Shown piece by piece: positions 42,431-50,968 of a stretch of DNA of 64,000 nucleotides (positions are counted from its first letter, which is position 1; each line of letters opens with the position of its first letter). The translations under genes were made by a program, and so were the position numbers. The stretch is from Aldehydirespirator sp965204875 (GTDB lineage: Bacteria; Actinomycetota; Acidimicrobiia; Acidimicrobiales; Aldehydirespiratoraceae). The stretch spans positions 2,604,001 to 2,668,000 of the forward strand of contig OZ242020.1 in the NCBI GenBank assembly GCA_965204875.1, written 5' to 3'. A model generated the notes under the pieces. It had not been told where the DNA came from, did no database searches, and was given only the letters and a program-made list of their open reading frames with translations.

Positions 42431-43210
42431 GCCAGAACAGTCGGGGCGTTGACCGCCTGGGGCGGGTGGCTGGCGCCTTGGTGAGTGCTCGTGCCCGCCT
42501 TGCTGTTTGTGGTCGCTGGGTCTGGAATCGGACGGCTGCCAGGGGTCTGGGTGCTCCGAGCTCTGGTTGCAGTTATCAGTCGGGCTGGACAGCAGGGTTC
42601 GCTCGGAGCATTCGTCGACAAGTCTCTCGTCATAGTCGCTGTCGGTCGTGCTGAACAGCAGGGGTTGTTCGGGGGCGCGCGCGGGTCCGTAGCTGATGCT
42701 GTTGGGTGGGTGCAGGGTGTGGCGTTCGTCGGGTCGTTTGTGGACTTGCCAGCCGTGGTGGTGGATCTTGTTGTGGCAGTCCCAGCAGACGGGGACCATG
42801 TTGTCGATCTTGGTGACGCCGCCTTGGGATACGGGCACGATGTGATGTATCTGGCACATATCCGGGCGTGCTGCGCAGTGGAAGCAGCCGCCCCAGCGGT
42901 CGAGCAGTGCCTGGCGCTGGCCTTCGGTGGCGGTGCGCGAGGACTTGGTGCGCCAGAGTGCCGCGCCGGTGGTGTCGTAGACGTAGCCGGTGAGCCTGGC
43001 GTTGCAGACAAGTTCTTCGAGCACCGCGTCCGGTAGCCGTGATCCGTCGAGGAGTTCCGCGATGAGCTTGCCGGTGGCGGGGTCTACGTGTGCACTCACG
43101 CTGATGTCGGCAAACGACTTGCCCACGGCAGTCGCCTTAGTTTGACGGGCATCCGATCCCGTGGGTTGGCCGGTGCCAAGGTCCGTGTCTGCCGCGCCGG
43201 AACCGCGACT
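42422..43210 (-). pseudogene. HNH endonuclease (DUF222/13E12-type), 5' truncated by an IS
   Basis: The frame keeps the C-terminal half of an actinobacterial DUF222-HNH protein: GKLIAELLDGSRLPDAVLEEL, GYVYDTTGAALW, and the HNH core CFHCAARPDMCQIHHIVPVSQGG ... VPVCWDCHNKIHHHGW, followed by a low-complexity tail. The DUF222 domain and start codon are missing: homology ends at about 43210, where the truncated second ISL3 copy begins in the opposite orientation. Its stop TAG lies in the octamer shared with the first ISL3 element. Confidence 0.75.
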
Positions 43211-44299
43211 TGGCGGCGGTTGCGGTGCCCGGGCTGCGGGTTCTGGTGCCATAGGGTGCATGACCGGCGCGATAAGCGGGTCCGCGATCTGGAGATCTCG
43301 GGGCGGGTGGTGACGCTGCTGTGGCGGCGGCGCCGGTTCCGCTGCGACAACTGCGCAACGCGGTTCTTGGAGGAGCATCCGGCGTTCGAGGGCCGGTTGA
43401 CCGGGCGGCTGGCGCGCAGGCTGGTGGCCGATGCCAGGGCCATGACCGTGTCCGCGGTGGCGAAGCGTCACCGGTTGAGCTGGTGGCTGGTGATGGGCGT
43501 GCTAACGGTGTGGGCTGAGGTGGTGGCTGAGCATCGCAGAAGCCGCGGGTGCAGGGTGCTGCTGGTCGATGAGACCTCGATCCGCAAAGGGCACCGTTAC
43601 GTCACGGTGATCGTAAACGGCGACACCGGCAGGACCTTGGCGCTGATCCCGTCGCGCACCACCGCAGCACTGTCGACGTTCCTGGTTCAGCAGGGCCATA
43701 GATGGTGCAAGCAGGTCAAGGTCGTGGTCAGCGACGGCTCGCCCGCCTACAAGGCCGCCATCGACACCCACCTCGGACACAGCCGCCATGTGCTGGACCG
43801 GTTCCACGTCATCAGATGGTTCACGGCCGGGCTCACCGCGGTGCGCCGCGACGCCCAACGCCGGCCCCCGGGCGCCAAACCCGTCTTTGACCGCGACGTG
43901 TTCCGAGCAAGGTTCCTGCTGCTGCGCCGCGGCGACACCCTCACCAAAGCCGACCAGGACCGGCTCCACACGCTGTTCGGGGCGCACCCGAAGCTCAAGG
44001 CCGGCTGGGACGCCCTGCAAGAACTCCACGGCCTCTACACCGCCGGCGACCACAACGAAGCCGACAAAGCCCTCGACAGGTTCTGCGACCTCTACCAAAC
44101 CGGACAACTATCCGAATACCACAAAATCGTCGACACCATCATCAAATGGTACCACGAGATCCTCAACTGGCACCACACCCACCGGCCCAGCAACGGCCGC
44201 ATCGAGGGCACCAACAACCTCCTACAAGTCCTACGACGCAGCGCCCACGGCTTCACCAACCCCGCCAACTACCAAACCCGAGCACTCCTCATAACATGA
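43211..44299 (+). pseudogene. Truncated ISL3 transposase in a chimeric open frame
   Basis: The transposase from its zinc ribbon (CPGCGFWCH) through the DDE region (VDETSIRKGH, VVSDGSPAYKAA, SNGRIEGTNNLLQ) is uninterrupted. The first 34 residues are lost, and 41 codons read from antisense HNH sequence (ATG-like start at 43088) fuse in frame. The result is an open frame of 403 codons that mimics a full-length gene but is a rearrangement product. Confidence 0.75.
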
Positions 44300-44346
44300 A
44301 CCCCACCGACACCAGCAACCCCAAACCCACGATTCCGCGAAGGGCC
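43211..44346 (+). mobile_element. ISL3-family element, 5' truncated
   Basis: A second copy related to the element at 41071. It starts abruptly at TGGCGGCGGTTGCGGTGCC, equivalent to 41284 of the intact copy, so about 213 bp including the left inverted repeat are gone. The right end reads CCGCGAAGGGCC near 44346, a diverged right terminal repeat. It should be immobile by itself. Confidence 0.85.
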
Positions 44347-44361
44347 TTCTTGTTGCTGACG

Positions 44362-45066
44362 CTAGTCGTAGTTGTGGTAGCCGAAGTAGTCGTAGAAGTC
44401 GGAGCCATAAGCAGCCTCGAAACCGTCGGGTGTGCCATCGTGGTATTCTGTTCTGGCGTCCTCTACTGCTTCGGCCCACGCTGCTTCGGCCTCGTAATCG
44501 TAGTAGTCGTCGTAGCTGTACGTCATTGTCGTGGTAGCGGCCGCCTTGGCGGCGGATACGGCGACCTCTTTCGCAGCATGGTAGGCGTCGTCGTATTTGG
44601 CTTCGTCACCGAGGGCGATCCTGGCATCGGCTAAGGCGAAGTGGACGCCAGCTAAGTCGCGTCGGTCTATGGCAGCGTAGACAGCCGTAATGGCGACGTA
44701 GGCGGCTTTGGCGTATTCTGATCTGGATTCCTCCCATGCAGCTACGGCATGGTAGTCGTAGCAGTAGTAGCCGTAGTCGTAGCAGTAGTCGTCGTAGTAG
44801 CACCAGTAGTAGTAGTCGACGCAGTGGTAGGTAGCGGCCGCCTTGGCGGCGGATACGGCGACCTCTCTCGCAGCATGGTAGGCTAAGTCGTAGGTGTCAT
44901 CGCATTTGGCTTCGGCACCCAGGGCGATCCTGGCATCGGCTAGGGCGATGTGGGCGGCAGCTAGGTCGCGTCGGTCGATGGCTGCGTAAACGGCCTCTAT
45001 GGCGACGTAGGCGGCTTCGGCGGCGGCACCATAGGCTTCGTATGCGGCGTATAGCGAGCGGCTCAC
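44362..45066 (-). CDS. Tyrosine/alanine-rich protein with duplicated helical domain, unknown
   Basis: No family recognised. From GTG 45066 the product is 234 residues (a GTG at 45162 would give 266). It contains two near-identical Ala-rich helical units of about 58 residues (AIDRRDLAxxHxALADARIALGxEAK ... HAAxEVAVSAAKAAAT). Each is followed by a tyrosine/aspartate-rich spacer: the first has YYYWCYYDDYCYDYGYY, the second YSYDDYYDYE, and the C-terminus ends YDYFGYHNYD. About 20% of residues are Tyr. The units share long identical DNA stretches (about 44540-44740 and 44838-45040), so the duplication is recent. No signal peptide or membrane helix is clear. It lies between IS debris and dnaG. It could be a structural, surface or metal/redox protein, but nothing proves function. 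Confidence 0.5.
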   Translation of the reverse strand: MSRSLYAAYEAYGAAAEAAYVAIEAVYAAIDRRDLAAAHIALADARIALGAEAKCDDTYDLAYHAAREVAVSAAKAAATYHCVDYYYWCYYDDYCYDYGYYCYDYHAVAAWEESRSEYAKAAYVAITAVYAAIDRRDLAGVHFALADARIALGDEAKYDDAYHAAKEVAVSAAKAAATTTMTYSYDDYYDYEAEAAWAEAVEDARTEYHDGTPDGFEAAYGSDFYDYFGYHNYD

Positions 45067-45230
45067 GACGAGAACATACCGCGGATGACTGACCTCGGAA
45101 ATCGAGGCCGTCAAGCACCTCGTTCTGTCGGAAGCAAAATACGACTGAGCAGCCGCCAGCACTTACACGGCCACTGCCTGCCACGGCCATCACACACGCT
45201 CGCAACCTCCGAGTGAACCTGGCCCGCGGT

Positions 45231-45330
45231 GATCGGGTAGGTTCGGCGGCGTTCGACACCGAGCAGGTCAACGATGCCGAGCGACCGCGCGCGAGTCCTG
45301 GGGCGTTGTGATCGGGTAGGTTCGGCTGCG
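45231..45330. repeat. Duplicated dnaG upstream block containing a glyS-like fragment
   Basis: GTGATCGGGTAGGTTCGGC-x-GCG occurs at about 45231 and again at 45308 directly before the dnaG ATG. Between them, about 40 bp (45246-45285, with ACACCGAGCAGGTCAAC as the exact core) match roughly 35 of 40 bases of an internal glyS segment at 40708-40747. Confidence 0.7.
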
Positions 45331-47142
45331 ATGGGGATCTTGGGCGAGGATGTCGCCAGGGTTCGTGCGGCCACCGACATCGTCGCGCTCATCGGCGAGC
45401 ACACACAGATCAAGCGCTCCGGTCGCAGCTGGATGGCTCGCTGCCCGCTCCACGGCGAGCGCACGCCCTCGCTCTCGGTGTCACCGGACAAGGGGGTGTA
45501 CTACTGCTTCGGCTGCCAGCGCAGCGGCGACGCCATCACCTTCGTGCAGGAGATCGAGGGCCTCGACTTCGCCGCGGCCGTCGAGACGCTGGCCGGGCGC
45601 GCCGGCATACAGCTCCGCTACGAGCGTCGCGCCGAGAACGCGGCGCGCGGCCGGCGCAGGAGACTGCTCGAGGCCGTGGCCCAGGCCAGGGACTTCTACC
45701 ACCGGCGCCTGCTCAGCGATCCCGACGCCGGCCCGGCACGCATTTACCTGCGGTCGCGGGGCTACGACGGCGACCTGGTGCGCCGCTGGCACATCGGCTG
45801 GGCGCCCGACGCCTGGAACGCCCTCGCCCACCACCTGCGAATCAGCAACGAGGATCTGCGCGACTCGGGCCTGGGCTTCATCAACCGCAGCAACCGCCCG
45901 CAGGACTTCTTCCGGGCGCGGGTGCTGTTCCCGATCACCGACGACCGCGGCGACCCCGTGGGCTTCGGCGGACGGATCATGCCGGGCGCGACCGGGCCCA
46001 AGTACATGAACACCTCCAGCGACGCCGCCGTGTACGACAAGAGCAAGGTGCTCTACGGGCTGCACGAGAACCGCAAGGAGATCGTCAGGGCCGGCCGGGC
46101 CGTCGTCTGCGAGGGCTACACCGACGTGATCGGCTGCGCGGTCGCCGGCATCGGGCTGGCGGTAGCCACCTGCGGCACCGCGCTCACCCAAGAGCATGTG
46201 CGGCTGCTCAGCCGCTTCTCCGCCGGCACGCTGGTGCTGGCCTTCGACGCCGACGCGGCCGGACTCGACGCGGCCGGCCGCGTCTACGAATGGGAGCGCA
46301 AGTTCGGGCTGGAGGTGCTGGTCGCCGATCTGCCGGCCGGTGAGGATCCGGGCGATCTGGGCCAAGCGGAGCCGGCTCGCCTGCGCCGGGCGGTGGATCA
46401 GGCGGTGCCGTTCCTGCAGTTCAGGGTCGACCGCGTGCTGGAGGCCGCCGATATGTCCACGATCGAGGGCCGGGCCAGATCGGCGGAGCGGGCCGTGGAG
46501 GTGGTGCGCCTGCACCCCGACGCCATGGTGCGCGATCCCCACGTGGTCAGGATCGCGGACCGCTGCCGGGTGGACGTCGAGCAACTCCGCCGCTATGTCA
46601 CCGGGCGCCCGGACGGATCGGCGGATCCTGCCGGCGGCGACCGCCGCGCCCGCGCCGGCGACCGCCGCGCCCGCGCCGGCGCCCAGCGGGACGTGCCCCG
46701 GCTCACCCCCGAGGACGAGGCGCTCCGGCTGGCCATACATCGCCCGGAGTCGGTGGGGGACAGCCTGCACGCCACCCTGTTCGGGGACCCGCTGCGCCGG
46801 CAGGCGTTCGAGGCTCTGGCCTCCTCCGGCGGGGTCTCGGAGGTGTCGGAGGGGGTGCCGCCCGAGGCAGCGCGCCTGCTGCGCCGCCTCGCCGTGGACC
46901 CCGGCGACGCGCCCGTGGACGATGTGCTGTCGGGACTCGCCCGCCTGGCCGCGAGCCGGGCGATGGGCGACCTGAGGCGCATGGCGGCCTCGGGCGGCGA
47001 CCCGGAGCACCGCAGGCAGTGCGTGGCGAGCATCGCCTGGCTCAAGTCGCAGTCCGAGCGGCTCGGCGAGAGCAACGCCCGCGGCGCAGTGCTCGAGCAG
47101 CTGCTGCCCTGGCTGGTCGAGCACGGCCGCCGGCACGGATAG
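45331..47142 (+). CDS. dnaG: DNA primase
   Basis: Synthesises RNA primers for replication; 603 residues. N-terminal CHC2 zinc finger (CPLHGERTPS ... YYCFGCQRSGD), the RNA-polymerase domain FPITDDRGDPVGFGGRIM with GPKYMNTS, the TOPRIM motifs VCEGYTDVI and AFDADAAGLDA, and a C-terminal helical domain. The linker near residues 432-452 contains a recent 21-bp tandem duplication (GDRRARA twice). ATG 45331 is chosen because the family starts MGI/MGR just before the zinc finger; the in-frame GTG/ATG further up lies in the repeat. Confidence 0.95.
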   Translation: MGILGEDVARVRAATDIVALIGEHTQIKRSGRSWMARCPLHGERTPSLSVSPDKGVYYCFGCQRSGDAITFVQEIEGLDFAAAVETLAGRAGIQLRYERRAENAARGRRRRLLEAVAQARDFYHRRLLSDPDAGPARIYLRSRGYDGDLVRRWHIGWAPDAWNALAHHLRISNEDLRDSGLGFINRSNRPQDFFRARVLFPITDDRGDPVGFGGRIMPGATGPKYMNTSSDAAVYDKSKVLYGLHENRKEIVRAGRAVVCEGYTDVIGCAVAGIGLAVATCGTALTQEHVRLLSRFSAGTLVLAFDADAAGLDAAGRVYEWERKFGLEVLVADLPAGEDPGDLGQAEPARLRRAVDQAVPFLQFRVDRVLEAADMSTIEGRARSAERAVEVVRLHPDAMVRDPHVVRIADRCRVDVEQLRRYVTGRPDGSADPAGGDRRARAGDRRARAGAQRDVPRLTPEDEALRLAIHRPESVGDSLHATLFGDPLRRQAFEALASSGGVSEVSEGVPPEAARLLRRLAVDPGDAPVDDVLSGLARLAASRAMGDLRRMAASGGDPEHRRQCVASIAWLKSQSERLGESNARGAVLEQLLPWLVEHGRRHG

Positions 47143-47262
47143 CGTCCGCCGCCATCACCCCCGGCAGCCGGCGGCACCGCTGTGCAGGTCGGGGAAGCTC
47201 GACTGTGAGCGGATTCGCCGCTCTGCTCGGGTGCGCCGCCGCCTGGTAGCCTGCCGCGCCGG

Positions 47263-47335
47263 TCCGGGGTAGCTCAACTGGCAGAGCAAGCGGCTGTTAA
47301 CCGCTAGGTTGTGGGTTCGAGTCCCACCCCCGGAG
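47263..47335 (+). tRNA. tRNA-Asn (GTT)
   Basis: Acceptor TCCGGGG pairs with CCCCGGA, anticodon arm AGCGG-CTGTTAA-CCGCT gives GTT, T-arm GTGGGTTCGAGTCCCAC. CCA is not encoded. Confidence 0.95.
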
Positions 47336-47511
47336 CAACGCCGGAGCACATGCCGTGCGACGATCGCGGCGGACCCGCCTCGGAGCACAGGGGACTGAAC
47401 CGCGGCGGGCAAAGGTCAGGCTCTTGCGACGATGGCCGCAGCACGCTCTAGGCCTACCGGGACCGGATGGGTGGTCTGCTGCCAGGAGACCACCGGCGGT
47501 AGGGTCGGTAC

Positions 47512-47584
<73 letters not shown>

Positions 47585-47586
47585 CC

Positions 47587-48738
47587 TTGGATCTCACCTG
47601 GAGCGAAGCGCAAGAGCAGATGCGCGCCGAGCTGCGGCAGTGGCTCCGGCACAGCCTCGCCGAGTGGCGCGCCGGAATCGGCACCGAGCTCTCCGGTGAC
47701 ACGCGCGCCGGCTTCGCGCAGCAGCTGCTCTGGGAGCGGCGGCTCTACGAGGCCGGGTGGTCGGCAGTGTCGTGGCCGCGGGCCTACGGGGGACGCGACG
47801 GCACGCTCTGGGACTGGCTGATCTTTGAGGAGGAGTACTGGAGCGCCGGCGCCCCGCAGCGGGTCACCCAGAACGGCATCCAGATCCTTGCGCCGTCCAT
47901 CTTCGAGCACGGAACGCAGACCCAGCGCGACCGCCTGCTGCCCCGCATCGCCGCGGCGACCGATCTCTGGTGCCAGGGCTGGTCGGAGCCGAACGCCGGC
48001 AGCGACCTCGCGGGCGTCTCCAGCCGGGCGCGGCGCGTCCAGGGGGGATGGCTGCTCGACGGCCAGAAGACCTGGACGACCAGGGGCGCATTCTGCACGC
48101 ACCTCTTCGGGCTGTTCCGCTCGGACCCGGACTCGTCGCGCCATCGCGGCCTGACGTACCTGCTGGTGCCGCTGGACATCAAGGGCGTGACCGTGCGCGG
48201 CTTCGAGCGTCTCGACGGCGACGAGGGCTTCGCGGAGGTGTTCTTCGACGAGGCGTACCTGCCCGAGGACGCGGTCGACGGCGGTGTCACCCTTGGCGAG
48301 GTCGGCGGGGGGTGGCGCGTCGCCGTGTCGGCCGCCAGCACCGAGCGCGGGCTGCTGCGCTCGCCCGGCCGCTACCAGGCCACGGTGGCGGAGCTGCTCG
48401 GGCTCTGCGCCGAGCGCGGCGCCGGCGCGGCCATGCGGCGCAGGCTGGCGGCGGCGTGGATGCGGGCCGACGCATACCGCTTGCAGACGCTGCAGACGGT
48501 CAGCACGCTGGTAGCGGGCGGCGATATCGGATCCGAGGCCAGCCTGGCGAAGCTGTGGTGGTCCGAGCTCGATATCGAGTTGCACGAGATCGCTCTGGAC
48601 CTGCTCGGCGCCGCTGCCGAGGAGGAGGGCGCCTGGAGCAAGGGGCACCAGTTCTCGCTTGCCGGGCCCATCTACGCCGGCACCAACGAGGTGCAGCGCA
48701 ACATCGTGGCCGAGCGCGTCCTGGGACTCCCGCGATGA
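47587..48738 (+). CDS. Acyl-CoA dehydrogenase (first of a pair)
   Basis: A 383-residue ACAD. N-terminus MDLTWSEAQEQM (TTG 47587 read as Met) matches the usual ACAD start DLxWSxEQ. Then come WCQGWSEPNAGSDLAGV (FAD/substrate loop), WLLDGQKTWTTRGAFC, VFFDEAYLPEDAV, and the C-terminal GPIYAGTNEVQRNIVAERVLGLPR. The start lies two bases after a tRNA gene. It is followed, through two short leader ORFs, by a second ACAD. Such neighbours often form heteromeric alpha2-beta2 enzymes in sterol and branched-acid catabolism. Confidence 0.88.
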   Translation: MDLTWSEAQEQMRAELRQWLRHSLAEWRAGIGTELSGDTRAGFAQQLLWERRLYEAGWSAVSWPRAYGGRDGTLWDWLIFEEEYWSAGAPQRVTQNGIQILAPSIFEHGTQTQRDRLLPRIAAATDLWCQGWSEPNAGSDLAGVSSRARRVQGGWLLDGQKTWTTRGAFCTHLFGLFRSDPDSSRHRGLTYLLVPLDIKGVTVRGFERLDGDEGFAEVFFDEAYLPEDAVDGGVTLGEVGGGWRVAVSAASTERGLLRSPGRYQATVAELLGLCAERGAGAAMRRRLAAAWMRADAYRLQTLQTVSTLVAGGDIGSEASLAKLWWSELDIELHEIALDLLGAAAEEEGAWSKGHQFSLAGPIYAGTNEVQRNIVAERVLGLPR

Positions 48739-48788
48739 TCGCCGCCGATGCTCTGGGAGTTGTAGCTGCCGGGCGGGACGATGGCTGA
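48735..48788 (+). other. Leader ORF 1 before the second ACAD
   Basis: A 17-codon ORF begins on ATG 48735, overlapping the first ACAD's TGA (ATGATC). It belongs to a tandem 64-bp repeat with leader ORF 2 (shared ATGAxCGCCGCCG start and GCTGCCGG ... GACGATGGC). Confidence 0.5.
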
Positions 48789-48798
48789 CCATCCCGCA

Positions 48799-48903
48799 AT
48801 GACCGCCGCCGCCCCAGCGGGTGTTACAGCTGCCGGATGCGGGCGCGACGATGGCCGGGACCCGGCGTCAGTGGCGGCCGTGACGCCTGGAGCCGTGGGG
48901 TGA
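48799..48903 (+). other. Leader ORF 2 before the second ACAD
   Basis: A 34-codon ORF starting on the second copy of the 64-bp repeat. Its TGA (48901-48903) overlaps the ACAD GTG (48900), making a continuous chain of overlapping starts and stops between the two ACAD genes. Confidence 0.5.
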
Positions 48904-49991
48904 GGTTCGGTCTCGACGAGGACCAGCAGGCGCTCAGGTCGGCGGTGCGGGAGATCCTCGCGGAGCTGTGCCCGCCGGCCGTGGTGCGCGCCGCCTGGGA
49001 GCGCCGGCCTGACCCGCGGCCCTGGCAGGCGCTCGCCGATGCCGGCGCCCTCGCAGCCCTCGCACCCGAGGACTCCGGCGGCCTGGGGCTTGACGTCACG
49101 CACATGGCGCCGATCCTCGAGGAGGCCGGAAGGGTCGCGCTGCCCCACCCGCTGACCGAGACGGCTCTGGTGGCCGCCCCGCTGGGAGTCGCCGGGCCGA
49201 TGGTGGCCACAGACCTGGGAACCGCGGGGCCGGCACTGGCCGGCGATCCCCCGGCCGGATCCCTCCTGCACGAGGCGGCCCGTCCCGAGGATCGGCCTCC
49301 GCAGGCTGGCGATCCGGCAGCGGAGCCTCCGGGGAGAGGGTCTGAACCGCCGGCGGGTGCGGTGCCGCCGATCGTGCCCGCAGCAACCTATGCGGAGGTG
49401 TTCCTGCTGGTCACCGGGCGCGGCGAGTTGAGGCTGTTCGACTCCGGCGACGTGGAGCTGACCCCCCTAAGAACAGTGGACGCGGCCAGGCACGCGGCGC
49501 GGGTGCGACCGCGCGGGCGCGGCGAGCTCGTCACCGGCGACCCCGAGGCCGTGATCGCCGCCTTCGACCGCGGCGTGCTGGGCACCGCCGCCGAGCTTGT
49601 GGGACTCAGCCGCACGATGCTGGAGCTAACCGTCGGCTACGTGGCGCAGCGGCACCAGTTCGGCCGCCCGGTCGGGAGCTTCCAAGCCGTCAAGCACCAC
49701 CTGGCGAACGCCCGGCTCCAGATCGAGTTCGCGGCTCCCGCCGTGCTGGGTGCGGCCTATGCGATGGCTCGCAACGGCAGCGACGCCCGCCGCAGCGTGT
49801 CACAGGCCAAGTACCTGGCCACGGAGGCGTCGAGGGTGACGGCCGGTGCGGCGCTGCAGTGCCACGGCGCGGTCGGCTACACGACCGAGCACGACCTGCA
49901 CCTGTTCCTGAAACGCTCCTGGGCGCTGGCACGCTCCTGGGGCGGATCCGGATTCCACGCCGACCGCGTCACGGCAGAGATCGGGCTGTAA
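48900..49991 (+). CDS. Acyl-CoA dehydrogenase (second of a pair)
   Basis: A 363-residue ACAD-like protein from GTG 48900. The N-terminus FGLDEDQQALRSAVREILAEL and C-terminal blocks (GYVAQRHQFGRPVGSFQAVKHHLANARLQIEFA, then QCHGAVGYTTEHDLHLFLKRS) are typical of the smaller, often FAD-poor subunit of heteromeric ACADs. The central substrate/FAD loop WCxxxSEPxxGSD is missing: the region 120-180 is a Pro/Gly/Ala-rich stretch. This supports a role as the non-catalytic partner of the gene at 47587. Confidence 0.85.
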   Translation: MRFGLDEDQQALRSAVREILAELCPPAVVRAAWERRPDPRPWQALADAGALAALAPEDSGGLGLDVTHMAPILEEAGRVALPHPLTETALVAAPLGVAGPMVATDLGTAGPALAGDPPAGSLLHEAARPEDRPPQAGDPAAEPPGRGSEPPAGAVPPIVPAATYAEVFLLVTGRGELRLFDSGDVELTPLRTVDAARHAARVRPRGRGELVTGDPEAVIAAFDRGVLGTAAELVGLSRTMLELTVGYVAQRHQFGRPVGSFQAVKHHLANARLQIEFAAPAVLGAAYAMARNGSDARRSVSQAKYLATEASRVTAGAALQCHGAVGYTTEHDLHLFLKRSWALARSWGGSGFHADRVTAEIGL

Positions 49992-50063
49992 CGGTTTCGG
50001 GCCCGGGGCGAAGGCTGGGGTCGGTGCGAAGGCTCCAGACGGGGAATCCGGGCTGTGACGGCT

Positions 50064-50633
50064 CTACGTCTCGCCGAGCCAGGCAGGCGCGCGGTCGAGC
50101 AGGAACTCGCACACCTTGCGTGCCCGGTCGAACAGGTCGCAGAGCGTCTCGAGATCCTGGCCCAGGTAGATGCGGCTGAGCGGCACGTCGAGCCGGCCCT
50201 CGATGTTGAGCGTTCGCTCGGCGGCGTCGGTCACGGCCGCCACCTGATCCACCGACGACACCCGCAGCGGCAGCTCGGTACCTCCCAGGGCGGCCAGTTC
50301 CGTGGCCAGCACCAGCAGGTCGGGACCGAGGTTCAGCGGCGGGAGCACGAAGGTCAGCGTCATCGGCACCGTGATGCCGTCGTCGGGATCATCGTCCTCG
50401 GGGAGGCTGTTCACCTCGTCCTCGAACGCCAGCAGGGTGCGAGCCTCTACCTCCAGCACCAGGACCATGTCCAGCGGCCCGCCACAGGCGTGGTCGGGGT
50501 GCAGGTCCACCTCCCAGGTCTGGCGGTTGGAGTACGTCTCCACATAGTGGCGGTCGCCGTGGACATGGAAGCCGTGCTCGCCGACATGGTCCTTGAGGTT
50601 GGCAACGAAGCCGTGCAGATCGATCAGCGACAC
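50064..50633 (-). CDS. Hypothetical protein
   Basis: A 189-residue protein from GTG 50633. It has a His-rich N-terminal segment (GEHGFHVHGDRHYVETY), PDHACGGPLDMVLVLEVEARTLLAFE, an acidic stretch (EDDDPDDG), and a C-terminal helix. I do not recognise a family and no membrane segments are visible. It converges with the ACAD gene and is divergent from the phosphatase-like gene, with a 335-bp repeat-rich spacer. Confidence 0.65.
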   Translation of the reverse strand: MSLIDLHGFVANLKDHVGEHGFHVHGDRHYVETYSNRQTWEVDLHPDHACGGPLDMVLVLEVEARTLLAFEDEVNSLPEDDDPDDGITVPMTLTFVLPPLNLGPDLLVLATELAALGGTELPLRVSSVDQVAAVTDAAERTLNIEGRLDVPLSRIYLGQDLETLCDLFDRARKVCEFLLDRAPAWLGET

Positions 50634-50968
50634 ACGTAGGGCCTTTCTGGGTGAGGGTTCGGCTCGGTCATCAGCCTGCCACGGATGGCCGCGCCCTGCG
50701 ACAGCATCTCACGGGCATGCGCCCTGGCGACGGGGGTGCGACAGGACGAGTGTGCGACATGGACGGGGGTGCGACACGGCAGCCGCCGGGCAGCCCACAG
50801 CCTGCCACAATCCGCTGTGGTTCTTGTGCGGGGCTGCGCTTGGGCGTCGCCAGGGATTGCTGTGGTTTGGTGTGGGAGGATGCGCTTGGGTGTCGCCAGG
50901 GACCGCTGTGGTTCGTGTGCGGGGCAGCGCCTGGGTGCTTGCACGGCCCGCTGTGGTTCACTTGCGGC
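50634..50968. repeat. Repeat-rich spacer before the phosphatase-like gene
   Basis: No gene supported in 335 bp. From 50811 to 50970 there are about 3.6 units of a 45-46 bp repeat beginning CCGCTGTGGTTC. The last unit runs into the start codon of the gene at 50969. A second family, GACGGGGGTGCGACA, occurs at about 50728 and 50761. Confidence 0.8.
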
